A DNA stretch of 64,000 nucleotides from Deltaproteobacteria bacterium (GCA_016208255.1 JACQYK010000085.1:38996-102995); one strand, 5' to 3'; positions 20,669 to 30,725 are shown, numbered from the stretch's first letter. Notes: generated by a model from the sequence alone, not told the origin. Numbers and translations are program-made.

Positions 20669-21517
20669 TTATAACTTGAAAATCCGTTTGGCATTTCCAT
20701 AGAGGATTTTTTCCAGGGAATCCTCTCTTAAACCCATTTCGGCCATCTGTTCGAGATAGCGCTTCCAGGAGAGACCGTTGGAGCCAAAAAGGACTTTCTC
20801 GGCCCCGACCCTTGATTTCATGAAATTGGCCAGGGAGGGGTGGAAGTAGCGGGGCAGCCAGGCGCTGAAACTGAGATAAACATTAGGCCACTTGGTGGCG
20901 CAGGAGATCATTTCATCCACCCAGGGATATCCGGTATGGGTTCCGATCAGGGTCAGATCGGGAAAATCGGTGGCGATCCGGTCCAGGTACATCGGGCGGC
21001 CGTGTTCGCTGGGCATGGCTTCAAGAACGTGTCCGGTCTGCATGGAAACCGGAAGCGCCAATTCCTCACACTTGGCATAAAGGGGGTACATTTTGCGGTG
21101 ATCCAGGGGAAGATCGTAGCCGTAAATATGAATATACACTCCTTTATATTGGCGCTCCCGGACATCCGCTTCTAGTTTCACCAGGCTTTCCCTGATCCTG
21201 AAAGGGTCGTAATCGGCCAGACCAAAGAGTCTTCCCGGGTAGGAGAGGGTCATTTCATCGATGATCCCGGTCATGTCGATAGCAAATCGGGTCTGCCGGC
21301 GGTAAGACCAGGCTAGGAGATCGGTGGCCAGCCCGGTTTCGATGCCCGCCTCATCCATCGCTTTAATAATGTCCTCGGCCGTAGGATATCCCTCCCCCCA
21401 GGAAGCCTCGACCGCGCATTTTAACTCCCCCGGGGAATTAGTGGCCTTGGCCCAGCTCTGTTTCCATTCCTGAAGAAGAAGAGGGAAAAGGGTATCGATT
21501 GCTTTAAATTTCGCCAT
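20669..21517 (-). CDS. Amidohydrolase family (Amidohydro_2)
   Basis: 282 aa; YLDRIATDFPDLTLIGTHTGYPWVDEMI...VLFGSNGLSWKRYLEQ. Confidence 0.88.
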   Translation of the reverse strand: MAKFKAIDTLFPLLLQEWKQSWAKATNSPGELKCAVEASWGEGYPTAEDIIKAMDEAGIETGLATDLLAWSYRRQTRFAIDMTGIIDEMTLSYPGRLFGLADYDPFRIRESLVKLEADVRERQYKGVYIHIYGYDLPLDHRKMYPLYAKCEELALPVSMQTGHVLEAMPSEHGRPMYLDRIATDFPDLTLIGTHTGYPWVDEMISCATKWPNVYLSFSAWLPRYFHPSLANFMKSRVGAEKVLFGSNGLSWKRYLEQMAEMGLREDSLEKILYGNAKRIFKL

Positions 21518-21639
21518 TGGCTGTTCCTCCCTTGTTTAAATAATGAATGATGGTTTTTATGCTTTTTGATATACCTAAACTACTAAAATGAAGGCCACCC
21601 GTCAATAGAAAGTTAGGGAACGAGATATCCAGGGATATC

Positions 21640-21770
21640 AAACCAGTTATCGCCAAGCCTGCCCCGGACTCGATCCGGGGGCGAACCCGGTTTTAACGCC
21701 CGAAGGGCCTGACAATTAGGAGGAAGACAAATCGTCTTCCTCATATCCCGCCTTTGTCCGGGCAAAAAAG
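21640..21770. repeat. Repeat family R3 copy (right arm), GCCCGAAGGGCC...GAGGAAGAC-AAAT-GTCTTCCTC...GCCTTTGTC
   Basis: Shares GCCCGnAGGGCC...palindrome...TGTCC architecture with 36113-36490 and 47087-47303. Confidence 0.6.
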
Positions 21771-21785
21771 GATATGGAGAATTCG

Positions 21786-22211
21786 ATGAAATACGATATA
21801 ACCTGTGTTGGGCTTACTATTTTGGATATCGATTATTTCATGCCAAGCTTGGAAGAGGCCAGGGAAGTTGCCGGTACCAACAACCCCCAGGAGACGGCCA
21901 GGTATTTCATAGGCCTCGGGACAGGCGCCTATATTCTCAAGATGGGGGCCAAAGGATCACTCCTGGTTACCAGAGAAAAGCAGATCCCTGTTCCCGCCTT
22001 TGCGGTTAAGGCCTACGATACCACCGGCTGCGGTGATGCTTACTGTGGCGGTTTTATCGCGGCCCTGGCCAAAGGACGGGACCTTGAAATCTCTTGCCGC
22101 TTCGCCAGCGCCACGGCAGCCCTGGTCGCTACCGGGTTAGGCAGTGACTCCGGGGTGATTGATTTTGCTGAAACCGAAAAAGCGATGACGACGTTGTCGA
22201 CGCTTTTATAA
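21786..22211 (+). pseudogene. PfkB-family sugar kinase with large internal deletion
   Basis: N-terminal MKYDITCVGLTILDI joins directly to C-terminal half EEAREVAGTNN...GTGAYILKMGAKGSLL...DTTGCGDAYCGGFIAAL. About 140 aa, versus about 300 aa for intact PfkB. Confidence 0.75.
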
Positions 22212-22228
22212 GCAAAGGAGGGGTTGCG

Positions 22229-22894
22229 ATGGGGCCTTATACCCTATATCAAGAAAAAATAATCGAATGCACCAGATGGCTCTCTCTGAACGGATTCTTT
22301 GGATCCCTGAGAGGCACCGGCGGTAATGTATCCATGCGGGTGCCGGGGGAGGAGGCTTTCATCGTTACTCCCTCCACTTTGCCTTATGATCAGCTCACTT
22401 TGGAGGAAATGTGCGTTCTGGATTTTAACAAAAAACGGATTGAAGGGAAACGCAAACCGTCTGTGGAGTCCGGACTTCACTTGAAGGTCTACCAATGTCG
22501 GCCCGATGTCAATGCCGTGATCCATTCTCATCAGAATTACGCCAGTGTGTTTGCCGTGTTGAATAAGCCGATTCCTTCCCTTTTTGACGAGGTGTCCCTG
22601 CACCTCGGCCCTGTTATCGACGTCATCCCTTATGCCCTTTCCGGAAGCCCTGAACTGACAGCCAACATCGGTGAGAAGCTGGACAACGGCTGTCATGGCT
22701 ACCTGTTGCAGAACCACGGCGCCTTGACCCTGGGATCGACTCTGGAGGAGGCCTGGCTTAATGTGGAGCTTTTGGAAAAAATCGCTAAAATTTATCTCGG
22801 CGCCCTCTCCACCGGGGGGCAACCCACCCTGCTTCCGGATGATACCGTAAATTTATTGAAAGAATTACGCAAAAAGAAATTAAAAAAAGCCTGA
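22229..22894 (+). CDS. Class II aldolase/adducin family protein
   Basis: 221 aa; GTGGNVSMR, HSHQNYASVFA, LLQNHGALTLGSTLEEA. Confidence 0.95.
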   Translation: MGPYTLYQEKIIECTRWLSLNGFFGSLRGTGGNVSMRVPGEEAFIVTPSTLPYDQLTLEEMCVLDFNKKRIEGKRKPSVESGLHLKVYQCRPDVNAVIHSHQNYASVFAVLNKPIPSLFDEVSLHLGPVIDVIPYALSGSPELTANIGEKLDNGCHGYLLQNHGALTLGSTLEEAWLNVELLEKIAKIYLGALSTGGQPTLLPDDTVNLLKELRKKKLKKA

Positions 22895-22927
22895 TCTTAC
22901 AAAAAAAGGCCCAAAGTCATAAATTGC

Positions 22928-23194
22928 TTAATTCTCTTTATTCGCCACGATATATTCGGCCATGGTTTTTACAGAGGTGAATATCTTACGCATTTCTTTT
23001 GGGTTTTCGATGGTAAGGCCGTAATTTTTTTCCAAATGCATGAAAAGCTCCATCGCGTCAATAGAATCAAGCCCCAACCCGTCTCCGAAAAGAGGTGCTT
23101 CCGTTTCAATGTCTTCCGGTGTAAGTTCAAAAAGGTTCAACAGGGTTATGATCTCTTCCTTCAATTTGAGAATCAGTTCCTCCATGATTTTCAT
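22928..23194 (-). CDS. Acyl carrier protein
   Basis: GDGLGLDSIDAMELFMHLEKNYGL phosphopantetheine site motif. Confidence 0.93.
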   Translation of the reverse strand: MKIMEELILKLKEEIITLLNLFELTPEDIETEAPLFGDGLGLDSIDAMELFMHLEKNYGLTIENPKEMRKIFTSVKTMAEYIVANKEN

Positions 23195-23229
23195 TTTCCT
23201 TTAAATAGTTTTTCCAATTTCAAAGGTTA

Positions 23230-23374
23230 AAATTTGATGAGTTCGTAAAAAGTCGTCATTCCCGCGCAGGCGGGAATCCAGGCAATACTTAACTAACTAA
23301 AATCACTGGATTCCCGTTTCCACGGGAATGACGAAAATTAGGGTTTGGCGACTTTTTACGAGTCATCAAATTTA
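23230..23374. repeat. Palindromic element family R4 (MITE-like), copy 1
   Basis: Terminal inverted repeats AAATTTGATGAGTTCGTAAAAAGTCG / CGACTTTTTACGAGTCATCAAATTT enclosing GTCATTCCCGCGCAGGCGGGAATCCAG...CTGGATTCCCG..CGGGAATGAC. Confidence 0.9.
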
Positions 23375-23533
23375 ACACATTCCTTAAATTTTTGAAATCA
23401 TTTTATCCGGCCTCCTGCTCAACCAGCAACCGAAAGGATTCGTAAGAGAAAAGAAATGGTTGACTAAGGAGGGTCGGAGACAGTACTCTTATTAAGGTCA
23501 TAGTACTAATCAAATCTATTTGAAATTGTTAAA

Positions 23534-23749
23534 AGGTCCAAGGGGGTCTTATTTTTGGGGATTGTCCAAAGGGTAACTCGTTGCCCTATCCCGGCCCAAA
23601 AGCTAAGTTTATTAGGAGCAGGGCATTCACCCAAGCCTGTTTCCGGCTATGGTGTAGGCCTGACTCTGCAATAATTAAAGTATTGGGCCCGGCAAAGAAG
23701 CATATGGCGTTAGGGTGGACAACCCCAAAAATAAGACCCCCTTGGACCT
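23534..23749. mobile_element. 216-bp MITE-like element with about 35-bp terminal inverted repeats
   Basis: AGGTCCAAGGGGGTCTTATTTTTGGGGATTGTCCA ... TGGACAACCCCAAAAATAAGACCCCCTTGGACCT. Confidence 0.85.
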
Positions 23750-23876
23750 GATTGTCAAAAGTTAGAGATAAATTCTCAGACTTATGATTTTAGAATCTAA
23801 TCAATGGGGGCTCAGACTAAGATCAAAGTGCAAAACCCGCTTTCGAAAAATAGGTCCCCCATAGGGCACGGATGTC

Positions 23877-24785
23877 ATGGATCAAATTTTAAAAGGGCTT
23901 TATCGCTTGGGAAGTCGCGAGTTTCCTGCTTTTCTCGTGGTGGGGAGCCATCACCTTGTCCAAGTCGATGCCGGGCCCGCCTTTATGGGGCCGGGGTATC
24001 TCCAAGACCTCCCAAAAGTACTGGGGAAGGGAAGAGGACCGGACTTTCTTTTCCATACCCATTCCCACTTCGACCATATAGGCAGCACGCCTTTTCTACT
24101 GCGGCACTTTCCGGAGATAAAAGTAGGCGGCAGCGAAACGTTCGCCAGGCGGCTTTCACGGACAAAGACCGGGAATTCCATAGCGGATCTCAACCGGGCG
24201 CTTGTCCGGAAGAGTAATATGGACCGGGAATTTATCCCGGGGGATTTCGATTACAGCTTTCTGACCGTTAAACAGATTCTGAAAGAAGGGGATTTGATCG
24301 ATCTGGGCGGCGGGGTATCGCTTGAGGTCATCGCCACCCCCGGTCACACCAGCGACAGCCTGAGTTTCTTTCTGCCCCATCTGGAGGCCGTGCTGGCGGG
24401 CGATGCCCTCGGAATTATTCCGGGAGATGATTCCTGGGTAGCCCCCCAGTTTCTATCCAGCTATGAGAACTATCTTGATTCTATCGAGCGGATCCGGAAG
24501 AGAGCGCCGAAAACTATTCTGTTAGGTCATCACTCCGTAGTGGGCCAAGGGGAATGCGAAAGATTTTTCAATGCCGCTGTAGCCGACTGCTTGGCGTTCC
24601 GGGAGATGATCGAACAATACTTGAAAGAATCCGAGATGAAGGAAGAAATGGTCGTCCAGCGTATCCAGGCAGCCGAGTATCATACGCTTCGGGGAGGCAA
24701 ACAGCCCGAGGCGGCTTTTCTTTTAAACCTCACCGCCCAGGTTCACTTGATCTCCAAAGGTATGAAAGGGGACCGGGTGGGCTAG
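23877..24785 (+). CDS. MBL-fold metallohydrolase
   Basis: 302 aa; HTHSHFDHIGSTP, TPGHTSDSLSFFLP, GHHSVVG. Confidence 0.93.
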   Translation: MDQILKGLYRLGSREFPAFLVVGSHHLVQVDAGPAFMGPGYLQDLPKVLGKGRGPDFLFHTHSHFDHIGSTPFLLRHFPEIKVGGSETFARRLSRTKTGNSIADLNRALVRKSNMDREFIPGDFDYSFLTVKQILKEGDLIDLGGGVSLEVIATPGHTSDSLSFFLPHLEAVLAGDALGIIPGDDSWVAPQFLSSYENYLDSIERIRKRAPKTILLGHHSVVGQGECERFFNAAVADCLAFREMIEQYLKESEMKEEMVVQRIQAAEYHTLRGGKQPEAAFLLNLTAQVHLISKGMKGDRVG

Positions 24786-25052
24786 ATTCTTTTGTTGCTG
24801 GTTACTTGTTACTCGTTCCTTGTTAAAAACCAAGAACTTGAAATCAGGAACTAGCAACGAAGGAAAACCCTTGAACCCAATTTTTAAACAAAAGGACGCT
24901 GGAGCGTCCAGAACTTGTATTCCCACGCGGAAGCGTGGGAACGATAAAAATAAAGAATCCAGAATCCAGAAGTCAGAATTCAGAATAAAACGATCCCGTC
25001 AGGCAAGATGCCTGACCTATTTTTTTAACCGGGTTTGGGTTTTCTTTGGCCT

Positions 25053-26600
25053 TCAGCCTTCAGCCTGCTTTTCTAAACTTTCGGCCCCGAGCCGGTCCTT
25101 AAGCTCCCTTTTCAGTATCTTACCGGCACTGTTGCGGGAAAATTCTTTTACAAAAACGACCTTTTTAGGAATTTTAAAGTAGGCAATCTTTTCCTGGAGG
25201 GCCTGGATCAGCCCTTCTTCGGTCATGGCAGCGCCCTTGTTCAGCAAAACAAAGGCCGCCACCGCTTCTCCCCGCTTGGAATCCGGCATTCCGACTGCGG
25301 CGGCTTCCGCCACCTGGGGAATCGATTCGATGGCCCGCTCCACTTCGGCGGTGTAAATGTTCTCGCCTGAACTGATAATCATATCGATCTTTCGGCCGAC
25401 AATATAAAGAAACCCCTCCGGATCCTTTTTCCCCAGATCGCCGGTGTGAAACCATCCATCACGGAAAGCCGCCTGCGTCTCCAGCGGCTTATTCCAGTAT
25501 TTTAATAGTACAGTGGGGCCTTTGACCACAACCTCTCCAACTTCACCTGGGGGCACATCCCGGCCGCTGTCGTCCACGATTCGCAAATGGGTATGGAATA
25601 CCTCCTTGCCGACCGAGCCGGCTTTGCGGATAGTGTCTTCAAGATCCAGGGAGGTCAACCGCAGGGTTTCGGTCATGGCGTACCCCTGGGCGAACCGGAG
25701 GCCCTTTTCCTCCTGATACTTGCGGATCAGGGCAACAGGCATGGAGGCCCCGCCGGCAATGAAGAAATCCACATGGGAAAAATCAGCTTTTTCCCAGGCT
25801 TCGGATTTGGCCATCATATCAAACATCACCGGCACCGCGAACATGTAGTTGATTTTTTCAGCGCAAATAAGCTGAACAATTTCCGAAGGGTTGTCGAAAC
25901 TCTTGATAACCAGCGAGCCCCCGGCATAAATGACCGGGGTTGCCGAAGCGGCCAGAGCCCCGATGTGAAAAAGGGGAGCAACCACAAGGGATTTGCAGCC
26001 GGAGCCGATGCTGTAGCCGATCAGGGAATGGATGGCCCCAAAAAGAAAGTTTTCATGGGAAAGCACGGCCCCTTTGGGATCGCCGGTCGTCCCGGAGGTA
26101 TACATGATGACCAGGGGATCTTTCAGGGTCAATTCCTCTTCAGGAATCGGTTCTTCTTCCGGAAAGGAGGCTGTAAAATCCGATAGAGAAGGATCGCTGG
26201 AAAATTGGTCGCTGCCCTGCCTGAGATAATGTTCCACCGTTGTGGAGCCAGCCTTAAGCCCTTCTGCCTTGTCCGTGAATTCAGCAGAATAGATCAGGGC
26301 GCGGGGGGCGGCATCTTTAATGATATAACCCATTTCCGGCAGCGCCAGTTTTAAATTGATGGGGACGATCAGCACACCGGTTTTGGCGCAGGCAAAAAAG
26401 ACTTCCAGAAATTCACTGGAGTTGACCATCAGGGTTGCAACCCGTTCCCCCTTTTTGACGCCGAGCGCTGTCAGTGCCTGGGCGGTTTGGTTTACCCGCG
26501 CGTTAAATTGATGGTTGGTGAAGGCCCGGTCTTCCTGTTTTAGAAAAGGCCGTTGCGGATAAGCCAGCGCGCGTTTGTAAATCCACTCTCCTATATCCAT
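25053..26600 (-). CDS. AMP-dependent acyl-CoA synthetase/ligase
   Basis: 515 aa; YTSGTTGDPKGAVLSHEN, GWFHTGDLGKKDPEGFLYIVGRKIDMIISSGENIY. Confidence 0.97.
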   Translation of the reverse strand: MDIGEWIYKRALAYPQRPFLKQEDRAFTNHQFNARVNQTAQALTALGVKKGERVATLMVNSSEFLEVFFACAKTGVLIVPINLKLALPEMGYIIKDAAPRALIYSAEFTDKAEGLKAGSTTVEHYLRQGSDQFSSDPSLSDFTASFPEEEPIPEEELTLKDPLVIMYTSGTTGDPKGAVLSHENFLFGAIHSLIGYSIGSGCKSLVVAPLFHIGALAASATPVIYAGGSLVIKSFDNPSEIVQLICAEKINYMFAVPVMFDMMAKSEAWEKADFSHVDFFIAGGASMPVALIRKYQEEKGLRFAQGYAMTETLRLTSLDLEDTIRKAGSVGKEVFHTHLRIVDDSGRDVPPGEVGEVVVKGPTVLLKYWNKPLETQAAFRDGWFHTGDLGKKDPEGFLYIVGRKIDMIISSGENIYTAEVERAIESIPQVAEAAAVGMPDSKRGEAVAAFVLLNKGAAMTEEGLIQALQEKIAYFKIPKKVVFVKEFSRNSAGKILKRELKDRLGAESLEKQAEG

Positions 26601-26612
26601 TGAGATTAATCC

Positions 26613-27857
26613 TTAGGTAATGTTCTTCAGCACCAGCGAAACAAAAGTCCCACCGGATGAAAACCCGTTGATCAGGCCGAAATTGATGGGAAGGTCTATC
26701 GGGTTGTTCATAACAAACCGTAGTGTATGGACCGGATTCTGAAGACCGACCGTGGGGGGGATGCTTCCCGCCTTTATCGATAGGGCCATGGCCGCCGTCC
26801 TTATCCCCCCGGATGAGAAGCTCTCACCGACAGCTCCTTTAATGGCGCTGATATAAGGTCGATCGGCCGTGTTTCAAAAGACGATGTACAGGGCTTCGGC
26901 TTCAAGGGCGTCCAGCCTGATGCCGCCGCTGGCGGCGGCCGAGACATAATCGATGTCGCCGGGGGCGATCCCGGCCGAATGCAGGGCCCGTGTCATCGCC
27001 AGGACCGGTCCTCGGGGATCTGAAGGCCAGTCGGTGGGCGGGGCCGGCGCTGAGCTCAGGCCCCATCCGGCGATTTCACAATAGGGTCGGACCCCGCGGG
27101 CCTCGGCCTGGGAGAAGGTCTCAAGGCAGACCATCCCTGCCCCCTCGCCGACCACCGGTCCGTTTCGCCGGAGGTCAAAGGGTCGCGCTCCCTCCGGCCC
27201 TCCGTCTACCGGGGAAAGGGCCTTAAAATGAGTCAACACTCTAAAAAAAAATTCTGAAATAATATCTACTCCACCGGCGAACATAACATCGGCCCGGCCT
27301 TGTTTAATCGCAGAAGCGGCATAGGCGATGGCGGTCTCGGCCGAAGCCTCATGGTGATTGATGGTTGAGTTAACCCCCCTGAAGCCAAGCTCGATGGAAG
27401 TATGGCCGGCCGGCGCGTTCATCACGGTATTCGGCACCTGAAAAGGACCGACCATCCCCGGCCCTTCGCTGAAAAGCATTCCGGCAAACTGGGCTGCAAT
27501 GTCGGTGCTGCCGACGGCCGTCCCCAGGATAATCCCCGTCCGGTCCCGGTTGGAGATGTTTATGCTGACCCCGGCATCCTCCAGGGCCATCCTGGCTGAA
27601 GCGGAGGCCATGGAGGAAGTCCGGTCCATCTTGCGCAGGTTTTTCGCGGAGATGAACGCTCTGGGGCTAAAGTCCGTTACAGCCGCCCCCAGTTTGGAAG
27701 CGAAAGGGGACGTATCAAAAGTCGTGATCGGGGAGATGCCGCAGTCCCCCCTGAAAAGTTTCTGCGAAAAGGCATCCTTTCCAACCCCTAAGGGAGTGAC
27801 CAGGCCGACCCCGGATATCACCACACGATTACCTTTGGTAACCACCGGGTTACTCAT
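26613..27857 (-). pseudogene. Ketosynthase-like (KS-beta/chain-length-factor-like) gene with an in-frame TGA at 26874-26876
   Basis: MSNPVVTKGNRVVISGVGLVTPLGVG...; after the TGA the same frame continues NTADRPYISAIKGAVGESFSSGGIRTAAMALSIKAGSIPPTVGLQNP...NGFSSGGTFVSLVLKNIT* to 26613. Active-site Cys position reads HHEASAETA. Confidence 0.8.
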
Positions 27858-29097
27858 GGGCAATCCCTCTAGGGGTATAGCTTCCAAAAACGATGGCGGT
27901 GTTGTTTCCCCCGAAGGCAAAAGAATTGGATAGAACGATATTCACCCCCACCTCGCGGCTGCCTTCGGTAACATAGTCAAGATCACATTCGGGGTCGGGT
28001 TCGGTCAGGTGAATCGTCGGCGGAATAAAATGCTGAAAGATTCCCAGAACGCAAGCCACTCCTTCGATGGCGCCGGCCGCGCCCAGGGCGTGGCCCGTCA
28101 TGGATTTTGTGGAACTCACCGGAAGGTGATAGGCCCGTTGGCCGAAAACCGTCTTGATCCCCCTGGTTTCTATAGGATCGTTGGCAGGAGTGGCCGTGCC
28201 ATGGGCGTTGATATAGTCCACCTGCTCAGGGGCTACGCCGCTGTCCTGCAAGGCGGCCTCTATACAGCGCACGGCCCCGGAAGCCTCGGGATCCGGAGCG
28301 GTCATATGGTAGCTGTCGCAACTCACCCCGTATCCGAGGACTTCCCCGTAGACGCGCGCTCCCCGCTTTTGCGCCTGGCTCAAGGACTCCAGGATCATGA
28401 TGCCGGCCCCTTCGCCGAGAGAGAGACCCTGCCGGTTTTTGTCGAAAGGTTTGCAATATTCCCGATCCACCGCCTGCAAAGCGTTAAAAGCGGCGTAGGT
28501 AATCCGGCAAAGGGGTTCGGTGCCGCCGGCGATAACCGTGGTTGCCGCCCCCTCCCGGATCAGATCCCTGGCATACCCGATGGCCGTGGCGCCGGATGAA
28601 CAGGCGGTCATGAATGTGGTTTTGGGTCCCATCAGTCCTAAGTTTGAGGCGATCCGGTCCGCGGAAGAGGCGCAGCAAAAGGCTGAAAAACGCGAATAAC
28701 GGACGCCTTTCCCGTTGCCCTTGAGGTATTGGCGATAGGCCTCCTCGCCTTCCAGCATGCCGCCGGCCCCGCCGCCGATGACAACGCCGGTATCCGGCTG
28801 CAGGAATTCCGGAACAGGGAAAAGTCCCGCATCGTTCAAGGCCTCCAGCGCAGCCGCCAGGGCCATGCAGTCCGAACGGGACATCCGCTTTAATGAGAAT
28901 TCCGGCGGGATCCTCTCGCGAGGGACAAAATTTTTCACTTCCCCGCCGGTCCGGGTTCTGAAGTCGGTCGTATCAAAAACCGTGACCGGTCCGATGCCGC
29001 AAACCCCTTGTCTTAGAGCTGCGCTGAAATTAGACGCATTCCCGGCGATGGCATTGATGGTGCCCAGTCCGGTGATGACAACTCTTTCTTTTTCCAT
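27850..29097 (-). CDS. Beta-ketoacyl-ACP synthase (KAS II/FabF-like)
   Basis: 415 aa; TACSSGATAIGYA active-site Cys, NAHGTATPANDPIE, SSTKSMTGHALGAAG. Confidence 0.95.
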   Translation of the reverse strand: MEKERVVITGLGTINAIAGNASNFSAALRQGVCGIGPVTVFDTTDFRTRTGGEVKNFVPRERIPPEFSLKRMSRSDCMALAAALEALNDAGLFPVPEFLQPDTGVVIGGGAGGMLEGEEAYRQYLKGNGKGVRYSRFSAFCCASSADRIASNLGLMGPKTTFMTACSSGATAIGYARDLIREGAATTVIAGGTEPLCRITYAAFNALQAVDREYCKPFDKNRQGLSLGEGAGIMILESLSQAQKRGARVYGEVLGYGVSCDSYHMTAPDPEASGAVRCIEAALQDSGVAPEQVDYINAHGTATPANDPIETRGIKTVFGQRAYHLPVSSTKSMTGHALGAAGAIEGVACVLGIFQHFIPPTIHLTEPDPECDLDYVTEGSREVGVNIVLSNSFAFGGNNTAIVFGSYTPRGIAHE

Positions 29098-29215
29098 AAG
29101 AATTTATTAATAACTATTTAGGCCAATGGGAAATTTAATGTTTCGGAATAACAAGGGGGTATCGAAAGAGTCAAGATCACATCCGTGGGGATATCCGCCT
29201 GTGTCCGTCAATTTA

Positions 29216-29292
29216 TGGTGCCCCCGGCGAGACTTGAACTCACGGCCTACAGATTAGGAATCTGCCGCTCTATCCACCTGAGCTACGGGGGC
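29216..29292 (-). tRNA. tRNA-Arg (anticodon CCT)
   Basis: Reverse strand GCCCCCGTAGCTCAGGTGGATAGAGCGGCAGATTCCTAATCTGTAGGCCGTGAGTTCAAGTCTCGCCGGGGGCACCA; cloverleaf stems and encoded CCA. Confidence 0.97.
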
Positions 29293-29438
29293 ATGCATAC
29301 GAATATAAGCAATTTTCGAAGAAAACTCAATAGGAAAGTGGAATCCAGAAGTCAGAATTCAGAATCCAGGATAAAACTCCTGAATTTTTTTTTAAAGCCT
29401 TTTCGTATTTTTTAATTCCGGGTTCTGGATTTCAACAC

Positions 29439-30341
29439 TTAAGACAGGCTTTTCAGATAACCCACAAAACCGTTGATGCTGTTGGCCATAAAGTAACGTT
29501 CTCTTTGTTGAGCCAGGATATCCATTTGAGGGAAGCAGGCCAGCATAGGGTCTTTTTCCAAAAGCACCTCCATAGCCTGTTTTACTAACACCTCCTCGGA
29601 CACGGATTGAAGGACTTCGGAAATAATACCTTTCCAGCGGAAAAGTTGCTCCCGGTATAACCTCAACATTTTTTGACTGTTCGGATGGCTGCCGGCGTGG
29701 CCGAAATAGATAGTCTGATCCGGTAAGGCCAGCATCTTATCGACACTGGACAAGGTTTGTTCGAAGAAAAAACGAGGCGGGGTAGGGGGACGAAGGTATA
29801 TTTTTTCCCCCAGGGGCACAAAAACACCGGCCGATTCTCCGCAAAATAAACAATTACCATAACAAAAGCTTAGATGAAAAGGGGCATGTCCGGGAGTTTC
29901 CAGAATGGTTAATCCTTCCAGGCCGATTTCCTCCGGTGAAAAAAGGGATTCCCTGGGAACCGGGTCAATGGGGCCATAGGCTGTGGCCTTCTCTCCCAAG
30001 GTGGCCAAACTTCCTTCCCAGAGCCTGGTCGGATCAATTAAATGGGGCACTCCTTTGGCCGGAGCTATAACCTTGGCCGTGGAAAATTTTTCTAAAAATG
30101 GGCCCAATCCCCCGGCGTGGTCGATGTGGATATGGGTCAGCCAGACAAAGTCCACCTGTTGAATTCCCTTTTGTTCCAATTGAGCGATCAAGGAATCAAT
30201 GGAGGCCCTGGGCCCCACATCGACGACAATGGTCAGATCTCCCTGGATAATCCAGGCGATGACAAATTTTTCCCATCCCGGTATCTTCTGGGGAAAATAA
30301 AGAAAAAAAGGAGGAGATGAAATGGTTTTTGGCATAGTCAT
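29439..30341 (-). CDS. MBL-fold metallohydrolase
   Basis: 300 aa; LTHIHIDHAGGLG, TPGHAPFHLSF. Confidence 0.93.
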   Translation of the reverse strand: MTMPKTISSPPFFLYFPQKIPGWEKFVIAWIIQGDLTIVVDVGPRASIDSLIAQLEQKGIQQVDFVWLTHIHIDHAGGLGPFLEKFSTAKVIAPAKGVPHLIDPTRLWEGSLATLGEKATAYGPIDPVPRESLFSPEEIGLEGLTILETPGHAPFHLSFCYGNCLFCGESAGVFVPLGEKIYLRPPTPPRFFFEQTLSSVDKMLALPDQTIYFGHAGSHPNSQKMLRLYREQLFRWKGIISEVLQSVSEEVLVKQAMEVLLEKDPMLACFPQMDILAQQRERYFMANSINGFVGYLKSLS

Positions 30342-30343
30342 CC

Positions 30344-30725
30344 TTAGACAGGATTAGACGGTTCCCGAAGGGGAACCTTTATTGAGGTCGGGCCGCTCGG
30401 GCCGTTCGACTTCGCCGAGCTTTCGAAGAGGCTCCCTGTCCGACTTTCTGCGAAAGTCTCCTCCTGAGATCGGCCAAGGCCGATTGAACGGGAGCAGATG
30501 TGCCGACCGAACGGATTACCAGGATTTTTGTGCCTTTCGACTTGTCTGCAAACAATCAGGCAAGCAGGGGAAGAAAGGCACAAACCGAATCGTCTGGCGG
30601 ATAGAATCATTAATTTCCGCTGGAAGCGGATTGATGTGGCCCAGGGTCTTCCGGAGCCTGAGCAAAATACCTGTAAATCCTGTCGATCCTGTCAGATAAT
30701 ATTTTTTCATTAGGCAAAAGTGTTA
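30344..30725 (-). repeat. Repeat family R1, copy C (reverse orientation, with extra palindromic cassettes)
   Basis: GACAGGATTAGACGGTTCCCGAAGGGGAACC...GTGCCTTTCGAC...GAAAGGCACAAACCGAAT...CCGCTGGAAGCGG...GGGTCTTCCGGAGCCTGAGC...AAGTGTTAT. Confidence 0.85.

Noticed and set aside
23230-23374. CRISPR-like array
   Set aside because: The repeats are one inverted-repeat element, not direct repeats with unique spacers; no cas genes in the window.
26874-26876. Selenocysteine explanation for the TGA in the KS-like gene
   Set aside because: Downstream AACACGGCCGATCGACCTTATATCAGCGCC forms no convincing SECIS with a GGU loop, and the site normally carries Gly rather than Cys in FabF-like proteins; nonsense mutation is simpler.
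30344-30713. ORFs 30344..30610, 30382..30699, 30498..30713 and similar ones in R1 copies (50120..50311, 37196..37399)
   Set aside because: These are translations of the R1 repeat; similar peptides (FCLSTCLQ, SGRQGKKGTNRI) simply reflect repeat identity.
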